From Streptococcus minor DSM 17118 (lineage in GTDB: Bacteria; Bacillota; Bacilli; Lactobacillales; Streptococcaceae): 64,000 nucleotides of DNA. Shown here one piece after another: positions 18,303-26,452 of this stretch. The DNA lies in the NCBI RefSeq assembly GCF_000377005.1, contig NZ_AQYB01000032.1, positions 62,001-126,000 on the forward strand, read 5' to 3'. A program made the translations under genes and the position numbers. The notes beneath the pieces are model-generated. The model was not told the DNA's origin. It searched no databases and was given only the letters and a program-made list of their open reading frames with translations. Within the stretch, counting starts at the first letter, position 1. Every line of letters starts with the position of its first letter.

Positions 18303-19021
18303 TGGATATTAAGTTAAAAGATTTTGAAGGACCCTTGGATTTACTTCTCCATCTAGTTTCTAAGTATCAGATGGATATTTATGAGGTACCGATTACCGAG
18401 GTCATCGAGCAATACCTAGGCTACATATCTACTCTCCAGGCTATGCGTTTAGAAGTAGCTGGAGAATATATGGTCATGGCTAGCCAACTGATGCTGATCA
18501 AGAGTCGGAGGCTGTTGCCTAAAGTGGTAGAAGAAGTGTTGGAGGAGGAAGATCCCGAACAAGCGCTTTTGGACCAATTGGAAGAATACCGCAAGTTCAA
18601 AATTCTGAGCGAAAAATTGGGGGAACAGCATAATGAGCGGGCCAACTATTTTTCTAAACCCAAGTTGGAGTTGGTCTATGAGGATGTCAATCTAGTTCAG
18701 GACAAGTCCACCATTGACCTTTTCTTGGCCTTTTCCAAAGTGATGGCTGAAAAACAAGCTGAATTCCGGAAATCAAACACCACAATCGCCCGCGATGAGT
18801 ACAAGATTGAGGATATGATGGATGCAGTTCGGGCTCAATTCGGTTCGTCTAAACGTTTGAGTTTAAGTAGTATTTTTAAGGAAAGTCAAAACTTGAACGA
18901 ATTGATTACTATATTTCTAGCAACTTTGGAGTTGGTTAAGGTCCACGAAATTAGTATGGAACAAAAAGAAACATTTGGAGAAATTTATTTGGTAAGGAGA
19001 GAAGATGAGCCACTTAGCTGA
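18302..19021 (+). CDS. scpA: Segregation and condensation protein A
   Basis: ScpA is the kleisin subunit that joins SMC ATPase heads and ScpB in the bacterial condensin. It is 239 residues, starting with [20 protein letters not shown], the kleisin signature that binds SMC. The C-terminal winged-helix part (about 165-235) is present. The ATG shares one base with the stop of the upstream gene, and the end overlaps scpB by 17 bases, so the subunits are translationally coupled. Confidence 0.97.
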   Translation: MDIKLKDFEGPLDLLLHLVSKYQMDIYEVPITEVIEQYLGYISTLQAMRLEVAGEYMVMASQLMLIKSRRLLPKVVEEVLEEEDPEQALLDQLEEYRKFKILSEKLGEQHNERANYFSKPKLELVYEDVNLVQDKSTIDLFLAFSKVMAEKQAEFRKSNTTIARDEYKIEDMMDAVRAQFGSSKRLSLSSIFKESQNLNELITIFLATLELVKVHEISMEQKETFGEIYLVRREDEPLS

Positions 19022-19568
19022 GTTAGAAGTCCTTTTATTTGTAGCTGGAGAAGACGGTTTAACGGTTCGTGAACTAGCTGAATTGTTGCAATTGCAGCCA
19101 TCTGCTCTCATCCAACAGTTAGAAAAATTGGCAGAAAAGTATACGGTAGATAAGGACTCAGGTTTGGCTCTTGTTGAAACCTCCAAACGCTACAAGCTGG
19201 TTACCAAAAAGAACTATGCCGAGCTCTTGCGTACCTATTCGCGTACCCCAATCAACCAATCGATGAGCCGAGCCTTGCTTGAGACACTATCCATCATTGC
19301 CTACAAGCAGCCTATTACGCGGATTGAGGTCGATGACATTCGTGGAGTCAACTCCAGTAGTGCTATTAGTAAGCTTCAGGCTTTTGATTTAATTCGGGAA
19401 GATGGAAAAAAAGAAGTGATTGGTCGCCCCAATCTATATGTGACGACTGACTATTTTCTAGACTACATGGGAATCAATGATTTGAGCGAACTGCCTGAGG
19501 TTTCTGACTTGGATTTGGTCGATGAAGAATCCGAATTATTCGTTGAAAAAATAGTAGAAGAATCATAA
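19005..19568 (+). CDS. scpB: Segregation and condensation protein B
   Basis: ScpB forms a dimer of two winged-helix domains that binds ScpA in the SMC-ScpAB condensin. It is 187 residues. The motif [23 protein letters not shown] (given in part) marks the second winged helix, followed by [21 protein letters not shown] 19005 overlaps scpA by 17 bases; GGAGAGAAG inside scpA is the ribosome site. Confidence 0.97.
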   Translation: MSHLAELEVLLFVAGEDGLTVRELAELLQLQPSALIQQLEKLAEKYTVDKDSGLALVETSKRYKLVTKKNYAELLRTYSRTPINQSMSRALLETLSIIAYKQPITRIEVDDIRGVNSSSAISKLQAFDLIREDGKKEVIGRPNLYVTTDYFLDYMGINDLSELPEVSDLDLVDEESELFVEKIVEES

Positions 19569-19635
19569 AAAAACACGGTTGTGAAATCGAGAAAGGATGG
19601 AAATGAGGAGTTATCCTGCATTTCTAAAAGAGAAC

Positions 19636-20361
19636 ATGAGAATCAATAAATACATTGCCCATGCTGGTGTAGCTAGCCGCCGTAAGGCAGAAGAATTCAT
19701 CAAGCAAGGGTTAGTGACAATCAATGGTCAAGTAGTTCGGGAGTTAGCCACTACTGTAAAATCAGGTGATAAGGTAGAAGTAGAAGGTCAACCTATTTAC
19801 AACGAGGAGAAAGTTTACTACCTTCTCAACAAACCACGAGGTGTTATCTCCAGTGTTTCAGATGACAAAGGAAGAAAAACAGTTGTAGACTTATTGCCTC
19901 AAGTCAAGGAGCGTATCTACCCAGTTGGCCGTCTGGATTGGGATACAACAGGTGTCCTTCTCCTGACCAATGATGGAGATTTTTCTGATGAGATGGTACA
20001 CCCACGAAATGAAATTGATAAGGTCTATGTAGCGCGTGTTAAAGGGATTGCCAACAAGGAAGTTTTGCGTCCACTCACTCGTGGTGTGGTCATCGATGGT
20101 AAGAAAACAAAACCAGCAGTTTATGAAATCATTAAAGTAGATCCAGTTAAAAACCGTTCGGTGGTGCAATTAACCATCCATGAAGGTCGTAATCACCAAG
20201 TTAAAAAGATGTTTGAAGCAGTGGGATTGTTGGTAGATAAACTGTCTCGAACCCAGTTTGGCAATCTCGATTTGACAGGGTTACGTCCAGGTGAAGCTCG
20301 CCGTCTCAACAAAAAAGAAGTTAGCCGTCTCCATACTCTGGCGGTGACCAAGAAAAAATAA
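19636..20361 (+). CDS. rluB: 23S rRNA pseudouridine synthase RluB
   Basis: RluB-family enzyme making pseudouridine in helix 89 of 23S rRNA. An N-terminal S4 domain ([20 protein letters not shown]) is followed by the RsuA-type catalytic domain with [19 protein letters not shown], whose Asp in GRLD is catalytic, and [11 protein letters not shown]. 241 residues from ATG 19636; upstream ATGs at 19597 and 19603 have a slightly better purine run (AAAGG) and would add 11-13 residues. The start before the S4 domain matches homologues I remember. The stop overlaps yidD by one base. Confidence 0.93.
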   Translation: MRINKYIAHAGVASRRKAEEFIKQGLVTINGQVVRELATTVKSGDKVEVEGQPIYNEEKVYYLLNKPRGVISSVSDDKGRKTVVDLLPQVKERIYPVGRLDWDTTGVLLLTNDGDFSDEMVHPRNEIDKVYVARVKGIANKEVLRPLTRGVVIDGKKTKPAVYEIIKVDPVKNRSVVQLTIHEGRNHQVKKMFEAVGLLVDKLSRTQFGNLDLTGLRPGEARRLNKKEVSRLHTLAVTKKK

Positions 20362-20612
20362 TGAAACAGATCTTGATTTGGTTGGTGCGACTTTACCAGA
20401 GGTTCATCTCACCCTTAACCCCACCTTCTTGCCGTTACCGTCCAACTTGTTCCAGTTATATGATTCAAGCCTTGGAAAAACATGGCATAAAAGGATTTCT
20501 CATGGGGCTGGCACGCATTTTTCGCTGTCATCCCTTCGTGGAAGGTGGTGAGGATCCTGTTCCAGAATATTTTAGTCTAAAAAGGAATTCTGAGAAAAAG
20601 CCATTTCGATAA
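20361..20612 (+). CDS. yidD: Membrane protein insertion efficiency factor YidD
   Basis: An 83-residue protein of the YidD/DUF37 family that assists YidC-dependent membrane insertion. The signature [19 protein letters not shown] and RCHPF are intact. The first helix is amphipathic rather than a full membrane segment. The ATG overlaps the rluB stop by one base, so it ends the murI-to-yidD run. A YidC gene is about 10 kb away on the other strand, not next to it. Confidence 0.95.
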   Translation: MKQILIWLVRLYQRFISPLTPPSCRYRPTCSSYMIQALEKHGIKGFLMGLARIFRCHPFVEGGEDPVPEYFSLKRNSEKKPFR

Positions 20613-20647
20613 TTTTCAGTAAAAATGAAAAAAATCGGTCATAATTC

Positions 20648-20675
20648 TTGATTTGAGCTGAATTTATGGTATACT
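20648..20675 (+). promoter_or_regulatory. Promoter of trmL
   Basis: TTGATT, a 16-base spacer, then TATACT preceded by TGg. The start of transcription would be near 20682, leaving a leader of about 130 bases. Confidence 0.75.
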
Positions 20676-20762
20676 GATTACGTATTATTCATTTATTTAA
20701 ATCAAACCTGTTGTGATTTAAGTGAGTGAACATTCATTCACCATGCTGTTTGCTGAGCTTGA

Positions 20763-20808
20763 CTCCGGGCAGTGTGGCATTTTTTTTGTAAAAAACGCTG
20801 TCTGGAGG
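20763..20808 (+). promoter_or_regulatory. Leader hairpin covering the trmL ribosome-binding site
   Basis: CTCCGGGCAGTGT (20763-20775) can pair with ACGCTGTCTGGAG (20795-20807) over 13 pairs, three of them G-U. A T8 run and an A6 run in the loop can extend the stem. The right arm contains most of the GGAGG ribosome site of trmL (20804-20808). Direct reading of complementarity; regulation is inference. Confidence 0.55.
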
Positions 20809-20813
20809 CTGCT

Positions 20814-21356
20814 ATGAATATCGAAACCTTGTCTCATCAGGAAGAATCATCCTACAATCATGTGGTCTTGTTTGAGCCGCAAATTCCACAAAACACTGGC
20901 AATATTGCTCGCACCTGTGCGGCCACTAACTCTCCTCTCCATATCATCCGACCGATGGGATTTCCCATTGATGATCGCAAGATGAAACGGGCGGGCTTGG
21001 ATTATTGGGATAAGTTGGATGTCCGTTTTTACGACAGCCTTGATGAATTTATGGCTAAGGCACAAAATGGACGAGTTCATCTGATTTCCAAGTTTGCAGC
21101 ATCAACTTATTCAGATGAACACTATGATGATGGTCAGGTTCATTATTTTGTCTTTGGACGTGAAGATACGGGATTGCCTGAGGAGTTTATGCGTCGGCAT
21201 GAGGATAAGGCTCTGCGTATTCCTATGAATGATGAGCATGTTCGTAGTCTAAATGTCTCTAATGCAGTCTGTATGATAGTGTATGAAGCTCTTCGCCAGC
21301 AGAACTTTGCAGGTTTAGAATTAATTCATCATTATGAGATAGATAAATTGAAATAA
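20814..21356 (+). CDS. trmL: tRNA (cytidine/uridine-34-2'-O)-methyltransferase TrmL
   Basis: A SPOUT methyltransferase of the TrmL/CspR type that methylates the wobble ribose of tRNA-Leu. 180 residues from ATG 20814, which has GGAGG at good spacing. Motifs: [29 protein letters not shown], and [18 protein letters not shown] short N-terminal tail of about 12 residues precedes the domain. The leader can hide the ribosome site (see the hairpin entry). Confidence 0.94.
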   Translation: MNIETLSHQEESSYNHVVLFEPQIPQNTGNIARTCAATNSPLHIIRPMGFPIDDRKMKRAGLDYWDKLDVRFYDSLDEFMAKAQNGRVHLISKFAASTYSDEHYDDGQVHYFVFGREDTGLPEEFMRRHEDKALRIPMNDEHVRSLNVSNAVCMIVYEALRQQNFAGLELIHHYEIDKLK

Positions 21357-21383
21357 ATGTGATTTTCTTAACAATAAAAAACC

Positions 21384-21410
21384 AAGCCCTTGCAGATGCA
21401 GGGCTTTTTT
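21384..21410 (+). terminator. Terminator after trmL, overlapping the ribU promoter
   Basis: AAGCCCTTGCA pairs with TGCAGGGCTT (one bulged base), then TTTTTT. The -35 box of the next promoter lies inside this hairpin. Confidence 0.8.
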
Positions 21411-21418
21411 GGTATGAT
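21390..21418 (+). promoter_or_regulatory. Promoter of the FMN riboswitch-ribU transcript
   Basis: TTGCAG, a 17-base spacer, then TATGAT preceded by TGg. The -35 box is formed by the stem of the trmL terminator. Confidence 0.7.
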
Positions 21419-21423
21419 AGAGG

Positions 21424-21584
21424 TGTCTTCAGGGCAGGGTGAAATTCCCGACCGGCGGTGACAAAGGTGATTTTTTCTACGAGACAACCTAGTATCGAAG
21501 AAATGATTCCTTTGAAGTCCGCGAGCGCAAGCTGATGTGGTGTGATTCCACAACCGACAGTATAGTCTGGATGGGAGGAGACGA
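21424..21584 (+). promoter_or_regulatory. FMN riboswitch (RFN element)
   Basis: The conserved RFN blocks occur in order: AGGGTGAAATTCCCGACCGG, CGGTGACAAAGG, GTCCGCGAGCG, GATGTGGTGTGATTCCACAA, CCGACAGTATAGTCTGGATG and GGAGACG. Binding of FMN normally stops expression of riboflavin uptake genes. The GAGACG...CGTCTC repeat at about 21578-21611, with T runs inside, is the likely expression platform. Placed directly before ribU, as expected. Confidence 0.96.
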
Positions 21585-21639
21585 AGGGGCTTTTTGGCTT
21601 TTTCACGTCTCTAATTTGTAAAAATTGGAGGATTTTTTT

Positions 21640-22209
21640 ATGTCAACATCGACAACACACACACGTAAGATGGCTTATATTGCCATCCTTTCAGCCATAT
21701 CATTTCTATTGATGTATGTCCAGTTTCAAATTTTACCAGGAGCGGACTTTCTCAAGTTAGATTTTTCTATTCTGCCAATCTTGATTGGTTTAGTAGTTCT
21801 TGATTTGAAAAGTTCTCTTGTGATTCTCTTGATTCGATCAGTCTTGCAGTTACTACTCAACAATAATGGGCCGTCATCCATGATTGGTATGCCTATGAAT
21901 GTTATCGCTTATATCTTGTTTATTCTGGCAATGGCCATAGTTTGGAAGAAGAATCCAACTGTAAAAACCTATGTGCAAGCTAGTTTGTTGGGAACGATTA
22001 GCCTGACTCTGGGGATGTTAGTGCTCAATTATGTTTATGCTATGCCGATGTATGCCACCTTTGCCAATTTTGATGTTGGAAAAATTTTGGGTGTTGGCAA
22101 TTACCTTTTTGGTATGGTACTGCCTTTTAACTTTATCCAAGGTATCATCTTTTCCGTAGTCTTTTATTTCGTTTATGGAGCTTTGAAGCCAATATTAAAG
22201 AAAATATAA
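21640..22209 (+). CDS. ribU: Riboflavin ECF transporter S component RibU
   Basis: RibU is the substrate-binding membrane subunit of an energy-coupling-factor transporter for riboflavin; it uses shared EcfA, EcfA' and EcfT subunits encoded elsewhere. 189 residues with six membrane segments. The start region (TRKMAYIAILSAISFLLMYV) and the acidic-free pore helices are typical of the family. ATG 21640 follows TTGGAGG. The FMN riboswitch immediately upstream strongly supports the substrate call. Confidence 0.96.
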   Translation: MSTSTTHTRKMAYIAILSAISFLLMYVQFQILPGADFLKLDFSILPILIGLVVLDLKSSLVILLIRSVLQLLLNNNGPSSMIGMPMNVIAYILFILAMAIVWKKNPTVKTYVQASLLGTISLTLGMLVLNYVYAMPMYATFANFDVGKILGVGNYLFGMVLPFNFIQGIIFSVVFYFVYGALKPILKKI

Positions 22210-22217
22210 GAAAAATA

Positions 22218-22226
22218 TGTTATGCT
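22218..22226 (+). promoter_or_regulatory. Possible extended -10 box giving a leaderless PAP2 mRNA
   Basis: TGtTATGCT ends six bases before the ATG at 22233. A start of transcription at the usual distance would coincide with the start codon, and no Shine-Dalgarno sequence is visible. No clear -35 box. Confidence 0.35.
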
Positions 22227-22232
22227 TAGAGC

Positions 22233-22883
22233 ATGAAACATTCACTTAAACACTATAAAAACGCTTCTTATGCAGCTCTTGCCTTTGTCATCTTGGGTTA
22301 TGTAGTCAAATTTTACCCTGCTTACTTGACAGGATTTGATACAGCTGTTCAAACCGCTGTTCGTGGCGATTTGCCAGCTATAGCCAGTCGTTTTTGGACA
22401 TCCATTACGGTTCTGGGCAATGTGGTCCCCCTCTTTAGCCTTGTGCTTATTCTATCCACTTTTTTCTATCGGAAGAACTGGAAGGCAGAAATCTTTTTCT
22501 TGGTGGGGAGTCTCTTTTTGATGTTAGGAGCATCGACTGCTCTGAAGTTCCTCTATCAAAGACCAAGACCAACCATTGAGTGGGTTATTAGTACTATTGG
22601 TTATTCCTTCCCTAGTTGGCATACGGCTGCGACTATGTTGGTGGCGGGAGTCCTAGTTATTGTCCTTTATCAGAGATGCCAGGATAAACTTTGGCGTTAT
22701 CTGGGGCAGGGACTCGTGATTGGACTTGCTATTTTAGTTGCTCTATCCCGTATCTATATCGGAGTTCATTTTCCAACTGACATCATTGCCGGATGGTTAC
22801 TAGCCTTAACTTTACTGCTAGGTTTGTATCCCACCTATGATCGCTATCGCTTTACTTGGCGTTTTCAAAGCAAACAAAAATAA
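22233..22883 (+). CDS. PAP2-family membrane phosphatase
   Basis: A 216-residue integral membrane phosphatase with six membrane segments. The three PAP2 motifs are intact: KFLYQRPRP, PSWHTA and SRIYIGVHFPTDIIAG. Likely substrates are undecaprenyl pyrophosphate or phosphatidic-acid-type lipids. It follows ribU by 23 bases, so some read-through from the riboswitch transcript is likely. The ATG lacks a clear ribosome site. Confidence 0.92.
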   Translation: MKHSLKHYKNASYAALAFVILGYVVKFYPAYLTGFDTAVQTAVRGDLPAIASRFWTSITVLGNVVPLFSLVLILSTFFYRKNWKAEIFFLVGSLFLMLGASTALKFLYQRPRPTIEWVISTIGYSFPSWHTAATMLVAGVLVIVLYQRCQDKLWRYLGQGLVIGLAILVALSRIYIGVHFPTDIIAGWLLALTLLLGLYPTYDRYRFTWRFQSKQK

Positions 22884-22909
22884 GTTTGAGAAATTCTCAA
22901 ACTTATTTT
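22878..22909. terminator. Bidirectional terminator between the PAP2 gene and the oatA-like gene
   Basis: A perfect 15-bp inverted repeat (22878-22892 with 22894-22908), with Ts on the right and As on the left, serves both converging genes. Confidence 0.85.
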
Positions 22910-24766
22910 TTATTCAGTGGTTGTTTCCGCAGGTGTTGTATCTGGTTTGACAACATTTTTTACAGGCATATCTTTGACCATAGCTAAAGCGTCTTGGATG
23001 GCTTGAGTATAGAGTGTACCACCTTGGATAGTGGTATCATTATTTCCACCAAAGTGGATGTAGTCGCTGCCTTCCCAGACTTGAGGATTGGTTTTGGAAA
23101 CCTTATTCCAATCAGCGATGGCAATAAAGTCATACTTCTTAGCTAACTCATAGACATACTGGGTATGTTTTTCAGCAATAGGATCATCGTAGTAAGGGGA
23201 ATTACCATCATAAGGAGTAACAAGAATGAGATGGTGACCATTTGGTAAATCATCAATAATCTTGTTTAATGCCTCTTCATAATTAGGTATCGTATTGACA
23301 CCCGTCGCGATGACGACCTCCTTCATCAAAGTAGAATTTTGAATATTCGTCATCATGACTTCATAGGCTTGCAGCGTATTGCGACTACCTTGGGCATCGA
23401 TGATGGCATCAGGCAGGGCCGCCTGCAATTGCGGGGTTGCCCGAAGGGTCACAGAATCTCCGATAATGGTGACACCTTCGGTAATCTCAAAGGCTGAAGC
23501 TTTGCCTCTTTCCGCAAAAGTTTTGGTCTGGTGCATTTGTGTATTAGCTTGTTGGAGGCCCTTAACCAACAGGTCTGCTTCAAAAGCTCCGATTTTAGGT
23601 GCAAAGAGAGCAATACTAGTTGTTAGCAAGGTGAGAGTCAGTCCAGTTGTAGCTACCCATTTTCCATAAGGTTTTAAGGAAATAGTCATACCAAAGAGTT
23701 TTCCATCCTTGCCAATCAGATAAGGTTCCAATACATAGAAGGAGAAAGTGGCAAAGATAATGGTGAAAACAATAGTTAGGACAACGGTAACTAGATGGCC
23801 AAATAGTTGGTTGAAGATAATGTAGAAAGGCCAATGGAAAAGGTAGATACTATAAGAAATGCTAGAAATAAAACCAAGTACAGCCGGCTCCTTCCTATTA
23901 GGCAGACGCTCGTGGAGTATTCTCGCTATCACAATCAGGACAGAAGTAGCTAGACTGGATAAAAGGAGACCAAAGAGATAGGTCCAGATGCTTGTAAACT
24001 TCAGGAAGAAGAGGAGGAAGGTCATGACGGAAAGTGCTCCAACACCAGCCATACTTAGATTTTTTATTGAAACGGAGTCGCTGATTCGCTTGAAGGCAGG
24101 TGTTGTCGTTTGGATTCCTATCAAGCTTGCTAGAGCGGAACCGATAAAGAATGGGAAAATATGGGTCCAACTGGAGAAGTAGATACGGGAAAATTCGTCT
24201 ACGAAGAAGCTAGAAACAAACATTGATAGGAAACTCAGGAGAGCAATAAGGCTGGAGCTAAGGAAAATGAAACCTTTGAGTTGCCCCACTCTCTCAACTT
24301 TTTTAGCCATAAATCGAACTGCTAAAATCCACGCGATATAGAAATGAATTTCTACAGCCAGAGTCCATGTATGGACAAAGAGATGAGGGGTAAATTGATT
24401 CTCATAGGAGTTACCGGATAAAATCTCAAAATAATTGGTGACAAAGCCAAGAGTGGTAGTAATCTGCTGGCCGATATTGGCAATAAAATCGTTGCGAATC
24501 AGCAGGGCTAGGGGCGTTGTGATTAGAATCATTAGCACCAGAGGTGGAAAAATCCGATAGAAGCGCTTTTTAAAGAATGACTTAAGGTCAATCTTTTCTT
24601 CGCGGGCATATTGGTCAATGAGATTGGCTGTCATCAGATAACCAGATAGGGTGAAGAACAAATCGACCCCGACAAAACCACCTGGAAAGTATTTAACAAA
24701 AAAATGATAAAGCAGGACCCAAACAAGGCCTGTTGTACGGATAAAGGCAAACCATCTAATCTTCAT
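22910..24766 (-). CDS. oatA: Peptidoglycan O-acetyltransferase, OatA/Adr type
   Basis: A two-domain O-acetyltransferase. The N-terminal acyltransferase-3 domain has about eleven membrane segments (LYHFF, GGFVGVDLFFTLSGYLMT, YSIYLFHWPFY). The C-terminal extracellular SGNH domain has the nucleophile in IIGDSVTLRA and the DxxH pair in GSDYIHFGG. It acetylates MurNAc on the 6-OH and gives lysozyme resistance in streptococci. The start at 24766 (MKIRWF) has AGGGG eight bases upstream; a start at 24799 would add 11 residues. It overlaps the MORN gene by 11 bases, so the two are coupled. Confidence 0.92.
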   Translation of the reverse strand: MKIRWFAFIRTTGLVWVLLYHFFVKYFPGGFVGVDLFFTLSGYLMTANLIDQYAREEKIDLKSFFKKRFYRIFPPLVLMILITTPLALLIRNDFIANIGQQITTTLGFVTNYFEILSGNSYENQFTPHLFVHTWTLAVEIHFYIAWILAVRFMAKKVERVGQLKGFIFLSSSLIALLSFLSMFVSSFFVDEFSRIYFSSWTHIFPFFIGSALASLIGIQTTTPAFKRISDSVSIKNLSMAGVGALSVMTFLLFFLKFTSIWTYLFGLLLSSLATSVLIVIARILHERLPNRKEPAVLGFISSISYSIYLFHWPFYIIFNQLFGHLVTVVLTIVFTIIFATFSFYVLEPYLIGKDGKLFGMTISLKPYGKWVATTGLTLTLLTTSIALFAPKIGAFEADLLVKGLQQANTQMHQTKTFAERGKASAFEITEGVTIIGDSVTLRATPQLQAALPDAIIDAQGSRNTLQAYEVMMTNIQNSTLMKEVVIATGVNTIPNYEEALNKIIDDLPNGHHLILVTPYDGNSPYYDDPIAEKHTQYVYELAKKYDFIAIADWNKVSKTNPQVWEGSDYIHFGGNNDTTIQGGTLYTQAIQDALAMVKDMPVKNVVKPDTTPAETTTE

Positions 24767-25181
24767 GCTGATAAATCCCCTGTTTAAATCTTCCTTCATA
24801 GACAGTTTTTGTCTGAGTTGTTAGTTTTCCTTGACCATCTGCCTGGCCTTTTTTAAATTCACCAACATAGGTCCAGCCTTCCTTGGCTATAAATTTTCCC
24901 TTACCATCAAAAAAGCCATTATTAAAGTTGCCTTCGTAGATATCTCCATTGGCAAAAGTCACCTTACCCTGCCCATTCATTTTATTGGTTTGGACATTTC
25001 CATGATAGATAATGTTCCCATTATCCAAAGTCAAGGTCTTTTGGCTAGGAATACGCCCGATAAAGAGAGTTAGGGTGCACAGGATAATCAGGCCTAGAGA
25101 GGCCCATTCAGCATTTGTTCGGGTTAGATGGGGCTTGATGTTGCTTAGCAGTCCATCTAGATTAAGTGGAATCTTTTTCAT
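24756..25181 (-). CDS. MORN-repeat protein with one membrane anchor
   Basis: A 141-residue protein: short cytoplasmic N-terminus, one membrane segment (about 27-45), then four MORN repeats (GNVQTNKMNGQGKVTFANGD, YEGNFNNGFFDGKGKF, YVGEFKKGQADGQGKL, YEGRFKQGIY). MORN repeats bind lipids or proteins and form elongated sheets. With this topology the repeats would face the wall. The stop overlaps the start of the O-acetyltransferase gene, suggesting joint production. Function unknown. Confidence 0.88.
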   Translation of the reverse strand: MKKIPLNLDGLLSNIKPHLTRTNAEWASLGLIILCTLTLFIGRIPSQKTLTLDNGNIIYHGNVQTNKMNGQGKVTFANGDIYEGNFNNGFFDGKGKFIAKEGWTYVGEFKKGQADGQGKLTTQTKTVYEGRFKQGIYQHED

Positions 25182-25250
25182 TTTATTATCTCTTTCTGAT
25201 TGCTTGCTCCTATTTTACCATTTTATGAGACATTCTACAAAAGTATCAGG

Positions 25251-25673
25251 CTATTTTTTCAGGAAATTTAGCCAATCTTGGCAACCCTTGATTACTTGCT
25301 GATAAGTAGCTTCAAAGCGACCAGTATAGTAGGGGTCGGGAACACCTTGCTTATCGAAAAGTAGGATTTTTTTCTGACATTCAACCGGAGCCATAGCCAA
25401 CATATCACGCACATTTTGCTCATCCATCCCAATCAAATAATCAAATTCATAAAAATCAGATTTAGCGAGAGGGATTGAACGTTTATGCTTGTCATAGGAA
25501 ATGTGGTGTTCCTGAAAAACACGAAGAGTCCCTCTATGGATAGGGTTGCCATGCTCCCAGTTAGAAGTAGCTCGACTCTCGATATAGACTTGATCGGTCA
25601 AGGATTTCATCACAAACTCAGCCATGGGGCTACGGCAGATATTTCCCAAGCAAACAAAGGCAATTTTTTGCAT
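25251..25673 (-). CDS. Low-molecular-weight protein tyrosine phosphatase
   Basis: A 140-residue cytoplasmic phosphatase. The P-loop CLGNICRSP carries the nucleophilic Cys and the Arg, and the general acid lies in VPDPYYTG. In streptococci such enzymes act on tyrosine-phosphorylated regulators, including those of capsule. ATG 25673 is used because AGGAGAG lies just upstream; a TTG three bases earlier is unlikely. No capsule gene is nearby. Confidence 0.93.
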   Translation of the reverse strand: MQKIAFVCLGNICRSPMAEFVMKSLTDQVYIESRATSNWEHGNPIHRGTLRVFQEHHISYDKHKRSIPLAKSDFYEFDYLIGMDEQNVRDMLAMAPVECQKKILLFDKQGVPDPYYTGRFEATYQQVIKGCQDWLNFLKK

Positions 25674-25817
25674 CAAGTTCTCTCCTTTCTCTATATATCC
25701 TATTATACATCAGCCGGTCAAGGACTTCAATGAAAAGGAGGAAAAGCTCCTTAAAATATGAAATCACTACTTACTAGTAAGGCTCCTTAACAGTTTGAGG
25801 CTGTGAAGGTTTGGATA

Positions 25818-25826
25818 TGATATAAT
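25818..25826 (+). promoter_or_regulatory. Extended -10 promoter of the LOG gene
   Basis: TGaTATAAT. A TTGAGG at 25795 is too far for a standard -35 (20-base spacer). Confidence 0.5.
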
Positions 25827-25861
25827 GAAGAGAATAATAGAACATAGGAGTAGGTTTTGGG

Positions 25862-26422
25862 ATGAAAATAGCAATTTTTTGTGGAGCGAATTTGGGTCAT
25901 CATCCCATTTATGAAGAAAAGTCATTGATGTTGGCAGATTGGATGGCCTCAAGGGAGTATGATTTGGTCTTTGGTGGGGGTAAGGTTGGTCTGATGGGGG
26001 TTATGGCAGATCGTATGATAGCACATGGTCGTGAGACGATTGGTGTGATGCCAATTTTCCTTCAGGAGAGGGAAATAGCCCATGCAGGTTTGAGTCAGTT
26101 AATCATCGTATCAGATATGCACGAGAGGAAGGCGAAGATGATGGACTTGTCCCAAGCTTTTATTGCTCTTCCTGGTGGTCCAGGTACTCTGGAAGAAATT
26201 TCTGAAGTGATTTCCTGGTCCAGAGTGGGGCAAAATGACGGCCCTTGTATCCTTTATAATATCAATGGCTATTATGACTCATTACAAGCGATGTTTGAAC
26301 ACATGGTAGAACAAGGTTTTCTTAGTCAGGCTGATCGGGAAAAGGTTTTGTTCACTGACAATTTAGCAGAGATCGAGACCTTTATCCAAAATTATGAGGC
26401 ACCAAGTATCCGAGAATATTAA
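25862..26422 (+). CDS. LOG-family protein (TIGR00730)
   Basis: A 186-residue protein with the LOG motif ALPGGPGTLEEI and the N-terminal Rossmann start IAIFCGANLG. Plant and some bacterial LOG enzymes release nucleobases from nucleoside 5'-monophosphates such as AMP or cytokinin ribotides. The bacterial role is not settled. ATG 25862 follows ATAGGAG. Flanked by a promoter and a bidirectional terminator. Confidence 0.93.
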   Translation: MKIAIFCGANLGHHPIYEEKSLMLADWMASREYDLVFGGGKVGLMGVMADRMIAHGRETIGVMPIFLQEREIAHAGLSQLIIVSDMHERKAKMMDLSQAFIALPGGPGTLEEISEVISWSRVGQNDGPCILYNINGYYDSLQAMFEHMVEQGFLSQADREKVLFTDNLAEIETFIQNYEAPSIREY

Positions 26423-26447
26423 AAAAACCAGGTTATTCCTGGTTTTT
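26423..26447. terminator. Bidirectional terminator between the LOG gene and the cyclophilin gene
   Basis: AAAAACCAGG and CCTGGTTTTT around a five-base loop, with A and T runs on the outside. Confidence 0.85.
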
Positions 26448-26452
26448 ATGGT

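Noticed and set aside
20361..20612. YidD next to a YidC gene as one membrane-insertion operon
   Set aside because: The YidC gene lies about 10 kb away on the opposite strand, so there is no shared operon here.
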